Assembly (NCBI GenBank): GCA_046582565.1
Contig: JAYGED010000055.1
Location: forward strand, 1 to 8,459
DNA length: 8,459 nucleotides
From: JAYGED01 sp046582565
GTDB taxonomy: Bacteria; Pseudomonadota; Alphaproteobacteria; JAAXGF01
Direction of reading: 5' to 3'
In this document: in pieces, positions 1 to 5,454 of the stretch
Position numbering within the stretch: position 1 is the first letter of the stretch
Layout: each line of letters starts with the position of its first letter
Made by a program: the position numbers and the translations under genes
The notes under the pieces: model-generated
Told to the model about the DNA's origin: nothing
Database searches by the model: none
The model's input: the letters and a program-made list of their open reading frames with translations, nothing else

Positions 1-105
1 TGGAGGAAACACTACAACACGAAGAGGCCGCACAGTGCGTTGGGATATCGCCCACCGGCTCCAGAGACCATCGTGCCATTAGACCAAAAGCCGATCATGC
101 ACTAA
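1..105 (+). CDS. IS3-family transposase (OrfB), C-terminal fragment
   Basis: Frame 1 is open from the window edge to the TAA at 103-105 and gives 34 residues, including HYNTKRPHSALGYRPPAPE. This is the conserved end of the DDE integrase-core (rve) transposases of IS3-family elements, in which the YN..RPH..LGY.PP motif lies just after the catalytic core. The protein would cut and join the IS ends during transposition. The catalytic D, D and E residues lie to the left of the window, so it cannot be judged whether the full gene is intact. It reads toward the interrupted lipoprotein gene, which is on the opposite strand. Confidence 0.85.
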   Translation, partial: WRKHYNTKRPHSALGYRPPAPETIVPLDQKPIMH

Positions 106-139
106 CATTCAAACTGGACCTCTCAAGGGGGGCTGACCA
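1..139 (+). mobile_element. Right end of an IS3-family insertion sequence (partial)
   Basis: The first 105 bases encode the C-terminus of an IS3-type transposase. They are followed by a 34-base non-coding tail ending ..GGGGGGCTGACCA at 139. The terminal CA dinucleotide fits the TG...CA ends of IS3-family elements, and a tail of this kind directly after the transposase stop is the usual right-end layout. The element runs off the left window edge, so neither the left inverted repeat nor the target duplication can be seen. The end at 139 is inferred from the CA and from the point where the interrupted lipoprotein reading frame stops making family sense. The subgroup is not certain. Confidence 0.8.
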
Positions 140-288
140 GAAACGCGCTCGGCCTCCATAGAAAGCTGATCACAGTCGTATGATTTATACTGAAGCGGTG
201 AGACGTATGCAGTATGGATATCTTCTGGCTGAGACGCGCACGCAGTGAGAGCAACAGTAAAAGTTACTAAAATGAAAAGTTTACCCAT
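109..288 (-). pseudogene. Small lipoprotein gene truncated by the IS insertion
   Basis: The frame encodes a lipoprotein: a short basic start (MGK), a hydrophobic segment, and the lipobox LTAC, with the Cys at residue 17 from this start. It continues with AYVSPLQYKSYDCDQLSMEAERVS. I recognise this as the N-terminal half of a small alphaproteobacterial lipoprotein family of roughly 100 residues, often mislabelled 'metal ABC transporter ATP-binding protein'; its function is unknown. Family resemblance stops at the Ser encoded next to base 140. The last nine codons are translated IS terminus and end in a TGA inside the IS. The C-terminal half, including a hydrophobic segment expected in the family, is therefore missing. 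An ATG at 303 is also in frame, but the ATG at 288 fits better: it has a G-rich ribosome-binding stretch upstream and leaves room for the predicted transcript start near 302. Confidence 0.72.
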
Positions 289-308
289 AACCCCATCCCC
301 CATTAGAT

Positions 309-338
309 TTTATACGCCCCAAACAATCTTTAATTCAA
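309..338 (-). promoter_or_regulatory. Candidate sigma-70 promoter of the truncated lipoprotein gene
   Basis: On the minus strand TTGAAT (333-338) and TATAAA (309-314) are 18 bases apart. Transcription would begin near 302, leaving a leader of about 14 bases before the ATG at 288. This is the clearest promoter-like pair in the AT-richer 304-506 intergenic stretch. I see nothing else convincing in that stretch. Confidence 0.5.
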
Positions 339-506
339 TTGCAATACTATACTGGCCCCACCACCATTGGAAGTCATGATACTCACAGTTCTTGATACGA
401 AGGTACAGGCTCTGTTCTATTGAATGAGCCGCTCGGCACGCACAGGGATAGTCATCAGGCGGAAGTGAAAGCCGTGAAGCCGCTCAGCGCGCGCGAATAA
501 AATATT

Positions 507-1199
507 CTACTCGCTGTCCTCGATCATATTGGTGAGGCGGTCCACATCGAGCACCCTGAGGGCTTTTTTTCCGCGTTCCAGGATGCGGATGCGCGCGAGG
601 TTGCTCAACACCCGCGAGACGGTTTCACGGGTGGTGCTGGCGCGGGCGGCGATATCGCTATGGGTCATGATGGGGGTGATAATCGCCATGTTGTCGTCGT
701 CATCGTCGATCTTGGCGATGCGCAGCAACTCGGAATGGACGCGGTTGATGGCGCTCAGGGTGCTGAGGTCCATGATGCGCTCGTCGGCGGCGCGCACCAT
801 GGCGGCGAGATCCTCCAACACCACCAGGGCGATCTTGGGGTAGTCGAAAATCAGTTTTTTGAAGGTCTCCGCCATGATGCTCGCCAGCACCGTCCCCTCG
901 AAGGCGACCACCGTCGCCGAGCGGGTTTTCAAATCGATCGCAGACATCTCACCGATATAGCCGCCCGCTGGCACCTGGGCGAAGGAAACTTCGCGCCCGG
1001 CTGGTGAGTAGTTGACCACCTGGAGGGCGCCCTCGACGATGAAATAGACCTCGGTGCCGCTGCTTTGCATGTCGAAGACCAGCTCCTTGGCCTGGCACCG
1101 CCGCCAGCGGGCAGTCCCTTCCAATTCGGCCCTGCGCTCGGGGCTGATGTCCCCAAGAAGCTCGATGCCAGCGAGGCTCTTTGTGAAGGTCTCCGCCAT
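507..1199 (-). CDS. Crp/Fnr-family transcriptional regulator
   Basis: This 230-residue protein has the usual Crp length and layout. The N-terminal cyclic-nucleotide-binding beta-roll spans roughly residues 13-120, a long dimerisation helix about 125-160, and a winged-helix DNA-binding domain about 170-225. The phosphate-binding cassette reads YIGEMSAIDLKTRSATVVA (81-99). It keeps the Gly-Glu (83-84) and Arg-Ser (93-94) pairs that hold cAMP in E. coli CRP, so a cyclic nucleotide ligand is plausible. There is no FNR-type N-terminal cysteine cluster. The recognition helix carries RETVSRVL (191-198), close to CRP RETVGRIL. A run of five Asp (165-169) lies in the hinge between the domains. The gene follows the dehydrogenase beta gene by 60 bp in the same direction, so it may be cotranscribed and may regulate that cluster. 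An AGGGG directly abuts the ATG, an unusually short spacing, but no better start is visible. Confidence 0.9.
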   Translation of the reverse strand: MAETFTKSLAGIELLGDISPERRAELEGTARWRRCQAKELVFDMQSSGTEVYFIVEGALQVVNYSPAGREVSFAQVPAGGYIGEMSAIDLKTRSATVVAFEGTVLASIMAETFKKLIFDYPKIALVVLEDLAAMVRAADERIMDLSTLSAINRVHSELLRIAKIDDDDDNMAIITPIMTHSDIAARASTTRETVSRVLSNLARIRILERGKKALRVLDVDRLTNMIEDSE

Positions 1200-1218
1200 C
1201 CCCTAAAGTCTTTTTTTG

Positions 1219-1235
1219 GTTTCTCCCGAAGAAAC
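1219..1235. repeat. Perfect 6-bp inverted repeat upstream of the crp-like gene
   Basis: GTTTCT (1219-1224) and AGAAAC (1230-1235) are perfect inverted arms around CCCGA. They lie 20 bases upstream of the regulator start, beside a run of seven T/A pairs (1211-1217). On the minus strand the hairpin is followed by A's, not T's, so it is not a normal terminator. It could be an operator for the adjacent regulator, but the arms do not resemble TGTGA/TCACA or TTGAT/ATCAA. Confidence 0.35.
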
Positions 1236-1259
1236 TCTACCCGAAGTCTTTTCCTCTGA

Positions 1260-2393
1260 CTATGGCGATGGCGTGGTGGCCGACTCCGCGAATCGCCCGA
1301 TATGGAAAGCCTCGATGGGGGTTTCGCTTTTGCCGGTGGTCAGCAATTCGCCCAGTATTTCGCCCATGCCCGGGCCGAGCTGGAAACCATGGCCCGAAAA
1401 TCCGAAGGCATGGAACAGGCCCGGCCTGGTGCGGCTCGGTCCGATAACCGGAATATCGTCGGAGATGTAGCCTTCGATACCGGTCCAAACCCGTATAATC
1501 GGCAGGCCCGCCAGGCGGGGTATCAGGCCGATCGCCGTGGCGCTGGCCGCATGCGTATTTTCCGGCAGCACCGTTGCCCGGCTGGCCTGGGTATCGGCGA
1601 TGCCGTAGCCGCCGCCGAAGATCACATTGCCCCGGGGGGTCTGGCGCAAATAAAGATTTCCATTGCAGACGCCGAGCGCCGGCTCGATGAAATACGCCGT
1701 TGGCTCGGACACCACCATCTGCGGGGCCATGGCGGTGAGCGGCACGGTCTCGCCGAATTGGGCCGCCAGCGCAGCACCCCAGGCTCCGGCGCAGTTGAGC
1801 ATCTGTGCGGCGCGAATGGTCGTGCCGTCACCAGCCGTCAGGATGAAGCGCCCGCCATCGTGGCCGGCCTCGATGATCTCGCAGCGCTCGCGGATTACGG
1901 CGCCGGCGGCGCGCGCGGCGCGGGCAAAGGCGGGGCCGACCAGCCGTGGATTGGCCTGGCCGTCCTCGACGCAGAGGGAGCCGCCGGCCAGGGACGGCGA
2001 CAGCCAGGGAAAACGCTCGCGCAGCTCGGCCCGTTCGAGCAGTTGCAGATCGAGGCCATGGTCGGCGGCAGCGCTCGCATAGGCCGCAAGCTCGGTCATG
2101 TCGGCGGAGTCACGGGCGATCTTGAGATGGCCGCTGGCGGTGAATTCGCAGGCATCGCCGATGATCTCATCCAAGCGCGGCCACAGCCCGCGCGAGCGGC
2201 GCGCCAGAGGCAGCTCGGCCAGGTGACGGCCCTGCTGGCGCACACCGCCGAAATTGACCCCGCTCGCCATGGCCCCGGCGAGGCCCTTCTCACAGAGGGT
2301 GACATCGACGCCGCGCTTTGCCAGATATAGCGACGTGGCGCAGCCGGCGATGCCACCGCCGACGATCACCACATCGCTGTCAATCACGGTCAT
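1260..2393 (-). CDS. DAO-type FAD oxidoreductase, beta (catalytic) subunit of a heterotrimeric dehydrogenase
   Basis: The 377-residue protein is a D-amino-acid oxidase/sarcosine oxidase-type flavoenzyme. It has an N-terminal dinucleotide-binding motif GGGIAG (12-17), the family signature SGVNFGGVRQQGR (44-56), a mid-protein NCAGAW (200-205) of the FAD fold, and a C-terminal RVWTGIEGYISDDIPVIGP followed by GFSGHGFQLGPG (331-342), which closes around the flavin. It matches the HcnC / opine oxidase B / D-hydroxyproline dehydrogenase beta group, which oxidises the C-N bond of an amine or imino acid and passes electrons to partner subunits. Its ATG overlaps the alpha-subunit stop in an ATGA, so the two are translationally coupled. 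The substrate cannot be read from the sequence: hydroxyproline, opines, glycine and N-methyl amino acids are all used by relatives. It has no signal peptide, so it is presumably cytoplasmic or peripheral to the membrane. Confidence 0.88.
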   Translation of the reverse strand: MTVIDSDVVIVGGGIAGCATSLYLAKRGVDVTLCEKGLAGAMASGVNFGGVRQQGRHLAELPLARRSRGLWPRLDEIIGDACEFTASGHLKIARDSADMTELAAYASAAADHGLDLQLLERAELRERFPWLSPSLAGGSLCVEDGQANPRLVGPAFARAARAAGAVIRERCEIIEAGHDGGRFILTAGDGTTIRAAQMLNCAGAWGAALAAQFGETVPLTAMAPQMVVSEPTAYFIEPALGVCNGNLYLRQTPRGNVIFGGGYGIADTQASRATVLPENTHAASATAIGLIPRLAGLPIIRVWTGIEGYISDDIPVIGPSRTRPGLFHAFGFSGHGFQLGPGMGEILGELLTTGKSETPIEAFHIGRFAESATTPSP

Positions 2394-3754
2394 TCGCCGA
2401 CCATGGGGATCGGTTTCACAGGCGCCTGTCCCCGCCCTCGGCCAACCGCTTCGGGCTCGATATGAAGGGTGGCGGCGATCACCTCCGTGGCGGCGGCGGC
2501 GCAGATACGGCCCTGACAGCGGCCCATGCCGACCCGGCTGAAGGCCTTGGCGCGGTTCATCTCCGCAGCCCCGAGCTCGGTGACGGCGGCGCGAAGCCCC
2601 CCGGCGCTGATCGCTTCACAGCGGCATAAAATGGTTTCGTCCGCCATGGCGGCGGCGAATTCATGAGGGAAGGGAAAACCTCGGCCCAGGGCCGCTGCGA
2701 AGCGCTGGGCGCGCGCCAAGCGGCGTCTGAGTGCCACGACCCGGGCCATGGGAACGCTGCCGCCCCGGTCGGCAATGACGGCGTATGCGGCAAGGGCGCC
2801 GCGCATCTCGGCGGCGTCGGCGCCGACGATCCCGGCGCCGTCGCCGGCGAGATAGACGCCGGAAACCGTGGCGCGTCCCTCTTCATCAGCCACCGGCAAC
2901 CAATGGCGCGCGGCCGGCTCGTAGTAAAATTCGCAGCCGGCCAGGTCGGCGAGCTTGGTGTCGGGCGCCAGGCCATAGCCGGTGGCGATCCCGTCGCAGG
3001 CGATTTCGCGCGTAAGCCCGCGACCGTCGCGGAACCGCAAAGCCACCAGACGGCCACCCTCCGCGCGAGCCTCCAGGGGGAATGCGCCCTGCTCGATGGC
3101 GATCCCCCGGCTGCGCAGGGCGGCCATATAAAACAGGCCCTTGGCAAGCTGGGCGCCCCCCGCCAGAAGCCCGCCCAGGATTTGCAGCTTGGCGCCGAGG
3201 GGGGCGCTGTCGAGCACCCCGGCCACCTCGGCCCCGGCCCGGGCGTATTGATAGGCGATGAGATAGAGCAGCGGCCCGGTGCCGCAGAACAACACCCGCC
3301 GGCCGATGGCACAGCCCTGAAATTTGAGCGCCACCTGAGCGCCGCCCAGGGTAAAGACACCGGGCATGGTCCAGCCGGGAAAGGGAATCGTCCTATCGTG
3401 GGCGCCGGTTGCGATGATCAGCGCGTCGTAGGGAATTTCGCCGTACCCCGAAGCCTCGCCGTAGCTGTGGGCAACGCCCCGCGAGACGTTCCATATGAGT
3501 GTCTCGGGGCGATAATCGACGGCGCCCTCGAGGCGCTCGAAATCATCATGCAGGGCCTGGGCCTTGGCCGCCTCGAAGCCGTAGAGCGCCCTATAGGGCC
3601 GGGTAAAACCGGCGGGTGGGCGGCGATAGATTTGCCCCCCCGCGCGCAAAGCCTCATCGACAACGATGGTTTCCATGCCGTTCCGGGCGAGCAGGTCGGC
3701 GGCGCGGGCCCCGGCCGGTCCGGCGCCGACAACCAGCGCGCGCGGGCCCGTCAC
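2390..3754 (-). CDS. FAD/NAD(P)-binding alpha subunit with BFD-like [2Fe-2S] domain (HcnB/OoxA type)
   Basis: The 454-residue flavoprotein is the middle subunit of the heterotrimeric dehydrogenase. It has an FAD-binding GAGPAG (10-15) and the GGQIYR motif (39-44) characteristic of HcnB-like proteins. An ATG loop (115-117) and a second Rossmann motif GTGPLL (158-163) follow, then the flavin-contacting YLAGDGAGIVGA (301-312). The C-terminal region holds a bacterioferritin-associated-ferredoxin-like cluster site, CRC (C377, C379) and GMGRCQGRIC (C413, C418), as expected for a [2Fe-2S] relay. In relatives the subunit carries electrons between the beta flavin, the clusters and an external acceptor. 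It starts within an ATGA overlap with the gamma gene and ends within another ATGA overlap with the beta gene, so the three are almost certainly made in fixed ratio. Its length is normal for the family and I see no frameshift. Confidence 0.9.
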   Translation of the reverse strand: MTGPRALVVGAGPAGARAADLLARNGMETIVVDEALRAGGQIYRRPPAGFTRPYRALYGFEAAKAQALHDDFERLEGAVDYRPETLIWNVSRGVAHSYGEASGYGEIPYDALIIATGAHDRTIPFPGWTMPGVFTLGGAQVALKFQGCAIGRRVLFCGTGPLLYLIAYQYARAGAEVAGVLDSAPLGAKLQILGGLLAGGAQLAKGLFYMAALRSRGIAIEQGAFPLEARAEGGRLVALRFRDGRGLTREIACDGIATGYGLAPDTKLADLAGCEFYYEPAARHWLPVADEEGRATVSGVYLAGDGAGIVGADAAEMRGALAAYAVIADRGGSVPMARVVALRRRLARAQRFAAALGRGFPFPHEFAAAMADETILCRCEAISAGGLRAAVTELGAAEMNRAKAFSRVGMGRCQGRICAAAATEVIAATLHIEPEAVGRGRGQAPVKPIPMVGE

Positions 3755-4044
3755 AATCCAGTCTCCACAGCCATGCCGTCGGCGGCAAGGCTCGTGCAGG
3801 CGCGCAACCGGCGGCCATCACTGAGGCTGACCCAGCAATCCTGGCACGCCCCCATAAGGCAGAATCCGGCGCGCGGACCGTCGCCGAACTCGGAGACGCG
3901 CACGGAGCGGCCATGGATCAACAGGGCGGTGAGCAAGGTATCGCCTTGCAGGACGGTGACCGGCGCGCCGTCGATGGTCAGCGTTATCGGCTGGCGATCC
4001 TGCTCGGCAAGGCGAACGAACTGACCTGTTTCGGAGAGCGGCAT
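3751..4044 (-). CDS. [2Fe-2S] ferredoxin-like gamma subunit (HcnA/SoxA N-terminal type)
   Basis: This 97-residue protein has a plant-ferredoxin-type fold. Two short beta strands (PITLTIDG, APVTVLQGDTLLTALL) lead to the cluster loop GFCLMGACQDCWVSL and RACTS. The four cysteines C62, C67, C70 and C83 follow the Cx4CxxC...C spacing of HcnA-like subunits and of the N-terminus of heterotetrameric sarcosine oxidase alpha. It would hold one [2Fe-2S] cluster and shuttle electrons for the dehydrogenase. It is the first gene of the three-gene cluster. GAAGG lies four bases before the ATG, a reasonable though close ribosome-binding site. Its stop overlaps the alpha start (ATGA). A 50-bp gap separates it from the transglycosylase gene upstream, so read-through from that gene is possible. 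Confidence 0.9.
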   Translation of the reverse strand: MPLSETGQFVRLAEQDRQPITLTIDGAPVTVLQGDTLLTALLIHGRSVRVSEFGDGPRAGFCLMGACQDCWVSLSDGRRLRACTSLAADGMAVETGL

Positions 4045-4080
4045 AAAGCCTTCATAGCAAGGATTAGTCCAAGCTGTAAC

Positions 4081-4103
4081 GCTCTAGAGCTATTTTATCC
4101 GTC
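4081..4103. repeat. Partial copy of the palindromic repeat, overlapping the transglycosylase stop codon
   Basis: Bases 4084-4103 match 4873-4892 at 19 of 20 positions, the shared core being TTTTATCCGTC preceded by CTAGAGC. The left part is itself a perfect 10-bp palindrome, GCTCTAGAGC (4081-4090). The inner hairpin of the full element is absent here. The last two codons (Asp-Gly) and the TAA stop of the transglycosylase lie within the repeat. Confidence 0.6.
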
Positions 4104-4787
4104 CTCGGCCTGAGCGGCCAGGCGCGCGGCTTTCTCCATGCGTAGGGTTTCGATCCGCGCGGCGCGCAACGCCTCCGCTTCGCGCCGCCTCTCGACCATC
4201 CATAGCTGCTGCACACGGCGCAGGTAGGGAAGTGCAAATTTGCGCGTCGCCGAATGATAGAAGGCGATGGCGCGGCTCCACGAGCGGTGGGTGTTTTGCA
4301 GACGCGACAAGAGTTGACCGGCATAGGTTGCATTGGTCTGTGGATCGAAGGCTTGCTCGAGACTATCGAAGGCCTTGGGGTGGTAATAGAGATTGACCTG
4401 CAAACAGCCGACATCGATGTTTTTCACCCCCCGCGACATCATCGAGCGCACCGCGGCGATGGCTGATTTTTTGGTCGCCGGGTAATGCGGGTGGCCTTCG
4501 GTATAGATCGTCCAGGGACAGGATACGCTTTTTCGTTGCTTGGCATCCCAGCGGCCCGATTCGGCAAGGGCGATGGCGCTCAGCAGCTTGGTCGGTATGC
4601 CAAGCCGGGCTTCAACGTCGGCGACCGCCTTGGCGCAAAGCGATGTCGGCGTTTCCGGCGGGGCTTCCGGTGCCACGCCGGGTCCGGCCGCGGCCATGGC
4701 CGCAAAGCCGACAATCGCCAGCAGAAACGGCAATCCCCCGCGCCAGAAGGCGCGTCCCATCATGCGATGACCATGCATACGAAACAC
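4095..4787 (-). CDS. Lytic transglycosylase, SLT domain, exported
   Basis: The 230-residue protein begins with a signal peptide: a basic N-region, a hydrophobic core (about 18-34) and a likely cut after AMAAA. A short Pro-rich linker follows, then a Slt/lysozyme-like domain (about 50-180). The catalytic glutamate is E76 in AIALAESGRW. The second motif NIDVGCLQVNLYYH (123-136) and the third AFYHS (175-179) are typical of the family. It would cleave the MurNAc-GlcNAc bond of peptidoglycan in the periplasm, forming 1,6-anhydromuramoyl ends. The tail (about 187-228) is Arg/Glu/Ala-rich and probably helical. The start is uncertain: the frame opens with GTG at 4787, with in-frame ATGs at 4778, 4763 and 4760, and none has a good ribosome-binding site. 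The stop codon lies in a repeat. It resembles stand-alone and VirB1-like enzymes, and no secretion genes are nearby to favour the latter. Confidence 0.85.
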   Translation of the reverse strand: MFRMHGHRMMGRAFWRGGLPFLLAIVGFAAMAAAGPGVAPEAPPETPTSLCAKAVADVEARLGIPTKLLSAIALAESGRWDAKQRKSVSCPWTIYTEGHPHYPATKKSAIAAVRSMMSRGVKNIDVGCLQVNLYYHPKAFDSLEQAFDPQTNATYAGQLLSRLQNTHRSWSRAIAFYHSATRKFALPYLRRVQQLWMVERRREAEALRAARIETLRMEKAARLAAQAEDG

Positions 4788-4817
4788 TTTTTAAAGCCAT
4801 GAGCCCGACTCCAAGCC

Positions 4818-4861
4818 CTTACAGCCCGCAGAATGAACAGTTAGGCTTAAAAAACTGTAAG
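4818..4861. repeat. Inverted repeat in the leader region of the transglycosylase gene
   Basis: CTTACAG (4818-4824) and CTGTAAG (4855-4861) are perfect 7-bp inverted arms. A nested, competing pair, ACAGTT (4837-4842) and AACTGT (4853-4858), shares the right arm. The element lies in the 145-bp gap upstream of the transglycosylase start, so it may be an operator or a leader RNA structure. I do not recognise a known binding site. Confidence 0.35.
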
Positions 4862-4871
4862 CGAACCGGCT

Positions 4872-4937
4872 CCTAGAGCAATTTTATCCGTCAGTTGAGT
4901 CGCTGAAAGCGTCTCAACCGACCGATGATGCTCTAGG
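4872..4937. repeat. 66-bp REP-like palindromic element overlapping the acetyltransferase stop codon
   Basis: The outer arms are perfect 9-bp inverted repeats: CCTAGAGCA (4872-4880) and TGCTCTAGG (4929-4937). Inside them is a hairpin with stem GTTGAGTCGCT (4894-4904), loop GAA and AGCGTCTCAAC (4908-4918). It has one internal mismatch and extends by GTC/GAC at its base (4890-4892 and 4920-4922). The whole element can fold into one long imperfect stem. Related short palindromes opening with CTAGAGCA are common between genes in Alphaproteobacteria. It lies directly after the acetyltransferase frame and supplies its TAG. With no T-run following, it is more likely a 3'-end stabilising or dispersed repeat than a classical terminator. 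Confidence 0.7.
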
Positions 4938-5454
4938 GTAAGTTTTCGTCACCGTCGCCCAGGCTACGCTGTAGGAAGACGCTGTCGAGCCAGCGGCCAT
5001 GCTTGAAGCCGACCGACCGCAACAATCCGGCGCGCTCAAAGCCGTGCGACTCGTGCAGCCGGATGGAGGCCGTATTATCGCTGTCGCCGACAACCGCGAT
5101 CATCTGGCGATAGCCGAGCGCCGTGCAAGCCTCGATCAACGCCGACAACAAGACGCCGCCGATGCCCCGACCGTGCAGGGCGGCGTCCACATAGACCGTA
5201 TTCTCAAGAGTCCGTTCGTAGGCCGGCCGGGCGCGGTATGGACCGGCGCTGGCAAAACCGGCGACCAGGCCGTCGACCTCGGCAATGAGATAAGGCAAAC
5301 CGGCGGCAAGGGCCGATTCTCGGCGGCGCGCCATTTCCGCCTCGTCGGGCGCGGCCAGCTCGAAAGACGCCACGCCATGCTCTACATGATGAGCATAGAT
5401 TGCCGTCACCGCCGCTATATCGCCATCCACCGAAGCGCGGATCTTGACACTCAT
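4933..5454 (-). CDS. GNAT N-acetyltransferase, phosphinothricin/methionine sulfoximine type
   Basis: This 173-residue GNAT enzyme has the full signature of the PAT/MnaT (YncA-like) subfamily: ENTVYVD (84-90), the acetyl-CoA pyrophosphate loop HGRGIGG (94-100), YRQMIAVVGDSDNTASIRLH, and VGFKHGRWLDSVFLQRSL near the C-terminus. Enzymes of this group transfer an acetyl group from acetyl-CoA to the alpha-amine of glutamate analogues such as L-methionine sulfoximine, methionine sulfone or phosphinothricin. In bacteria this mostly serves detoxification. The ATG lies in an ATGA overlap with the amidohydrolase-family gene upstream, so the two are coupled. The final Pro codon and the TAG stop lie in the palindromic repeat, so the last residues may have been set by repeat insertion. 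The physiological substrate cannot be told from sequence. Confidence 0.9.
   Translation of the reverse strand: MSVKIRASVDGDIAAVTAIYAHHVEHGVASFELAAPDEAEMARRRESALAAGLPYLIAEVDGLVAGFASAGPYRARPAYERTLENTVYVDAALHGRGIGGVLLSALIEACTALGYRQMIAVVGDSDNTASIRLHESHGFERAGLLRSVGFKHGRWLDSVFLQRSLGDGDENLP

Noticed and set aside
427..486. AGCCGCTC occurring twice (427-434 and 479-486) downstream of the Crp-like gene
   Set aside because: An 8-base direct repeat in GC-rich DNA is expected by chance, and it forms no useful hairpin or terminator.
1302..2330. Plus-strand open frame (342 codons) opposite the beta subunit gene
   Set aside because: It is a shadow of a well-supported DAO-family gene, with no domain of its own.
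2663..4024. Long plus-strand open frame (453 codons) opposite the dehydrogenase alpha and gamma genes
   Set aside because: It is antisense to two genes with clear family motifs, its translation is low-complexity Gly/Ala/Arg-rich with no recognisable domain, and long antisense frames are common in GC-rich DNA.
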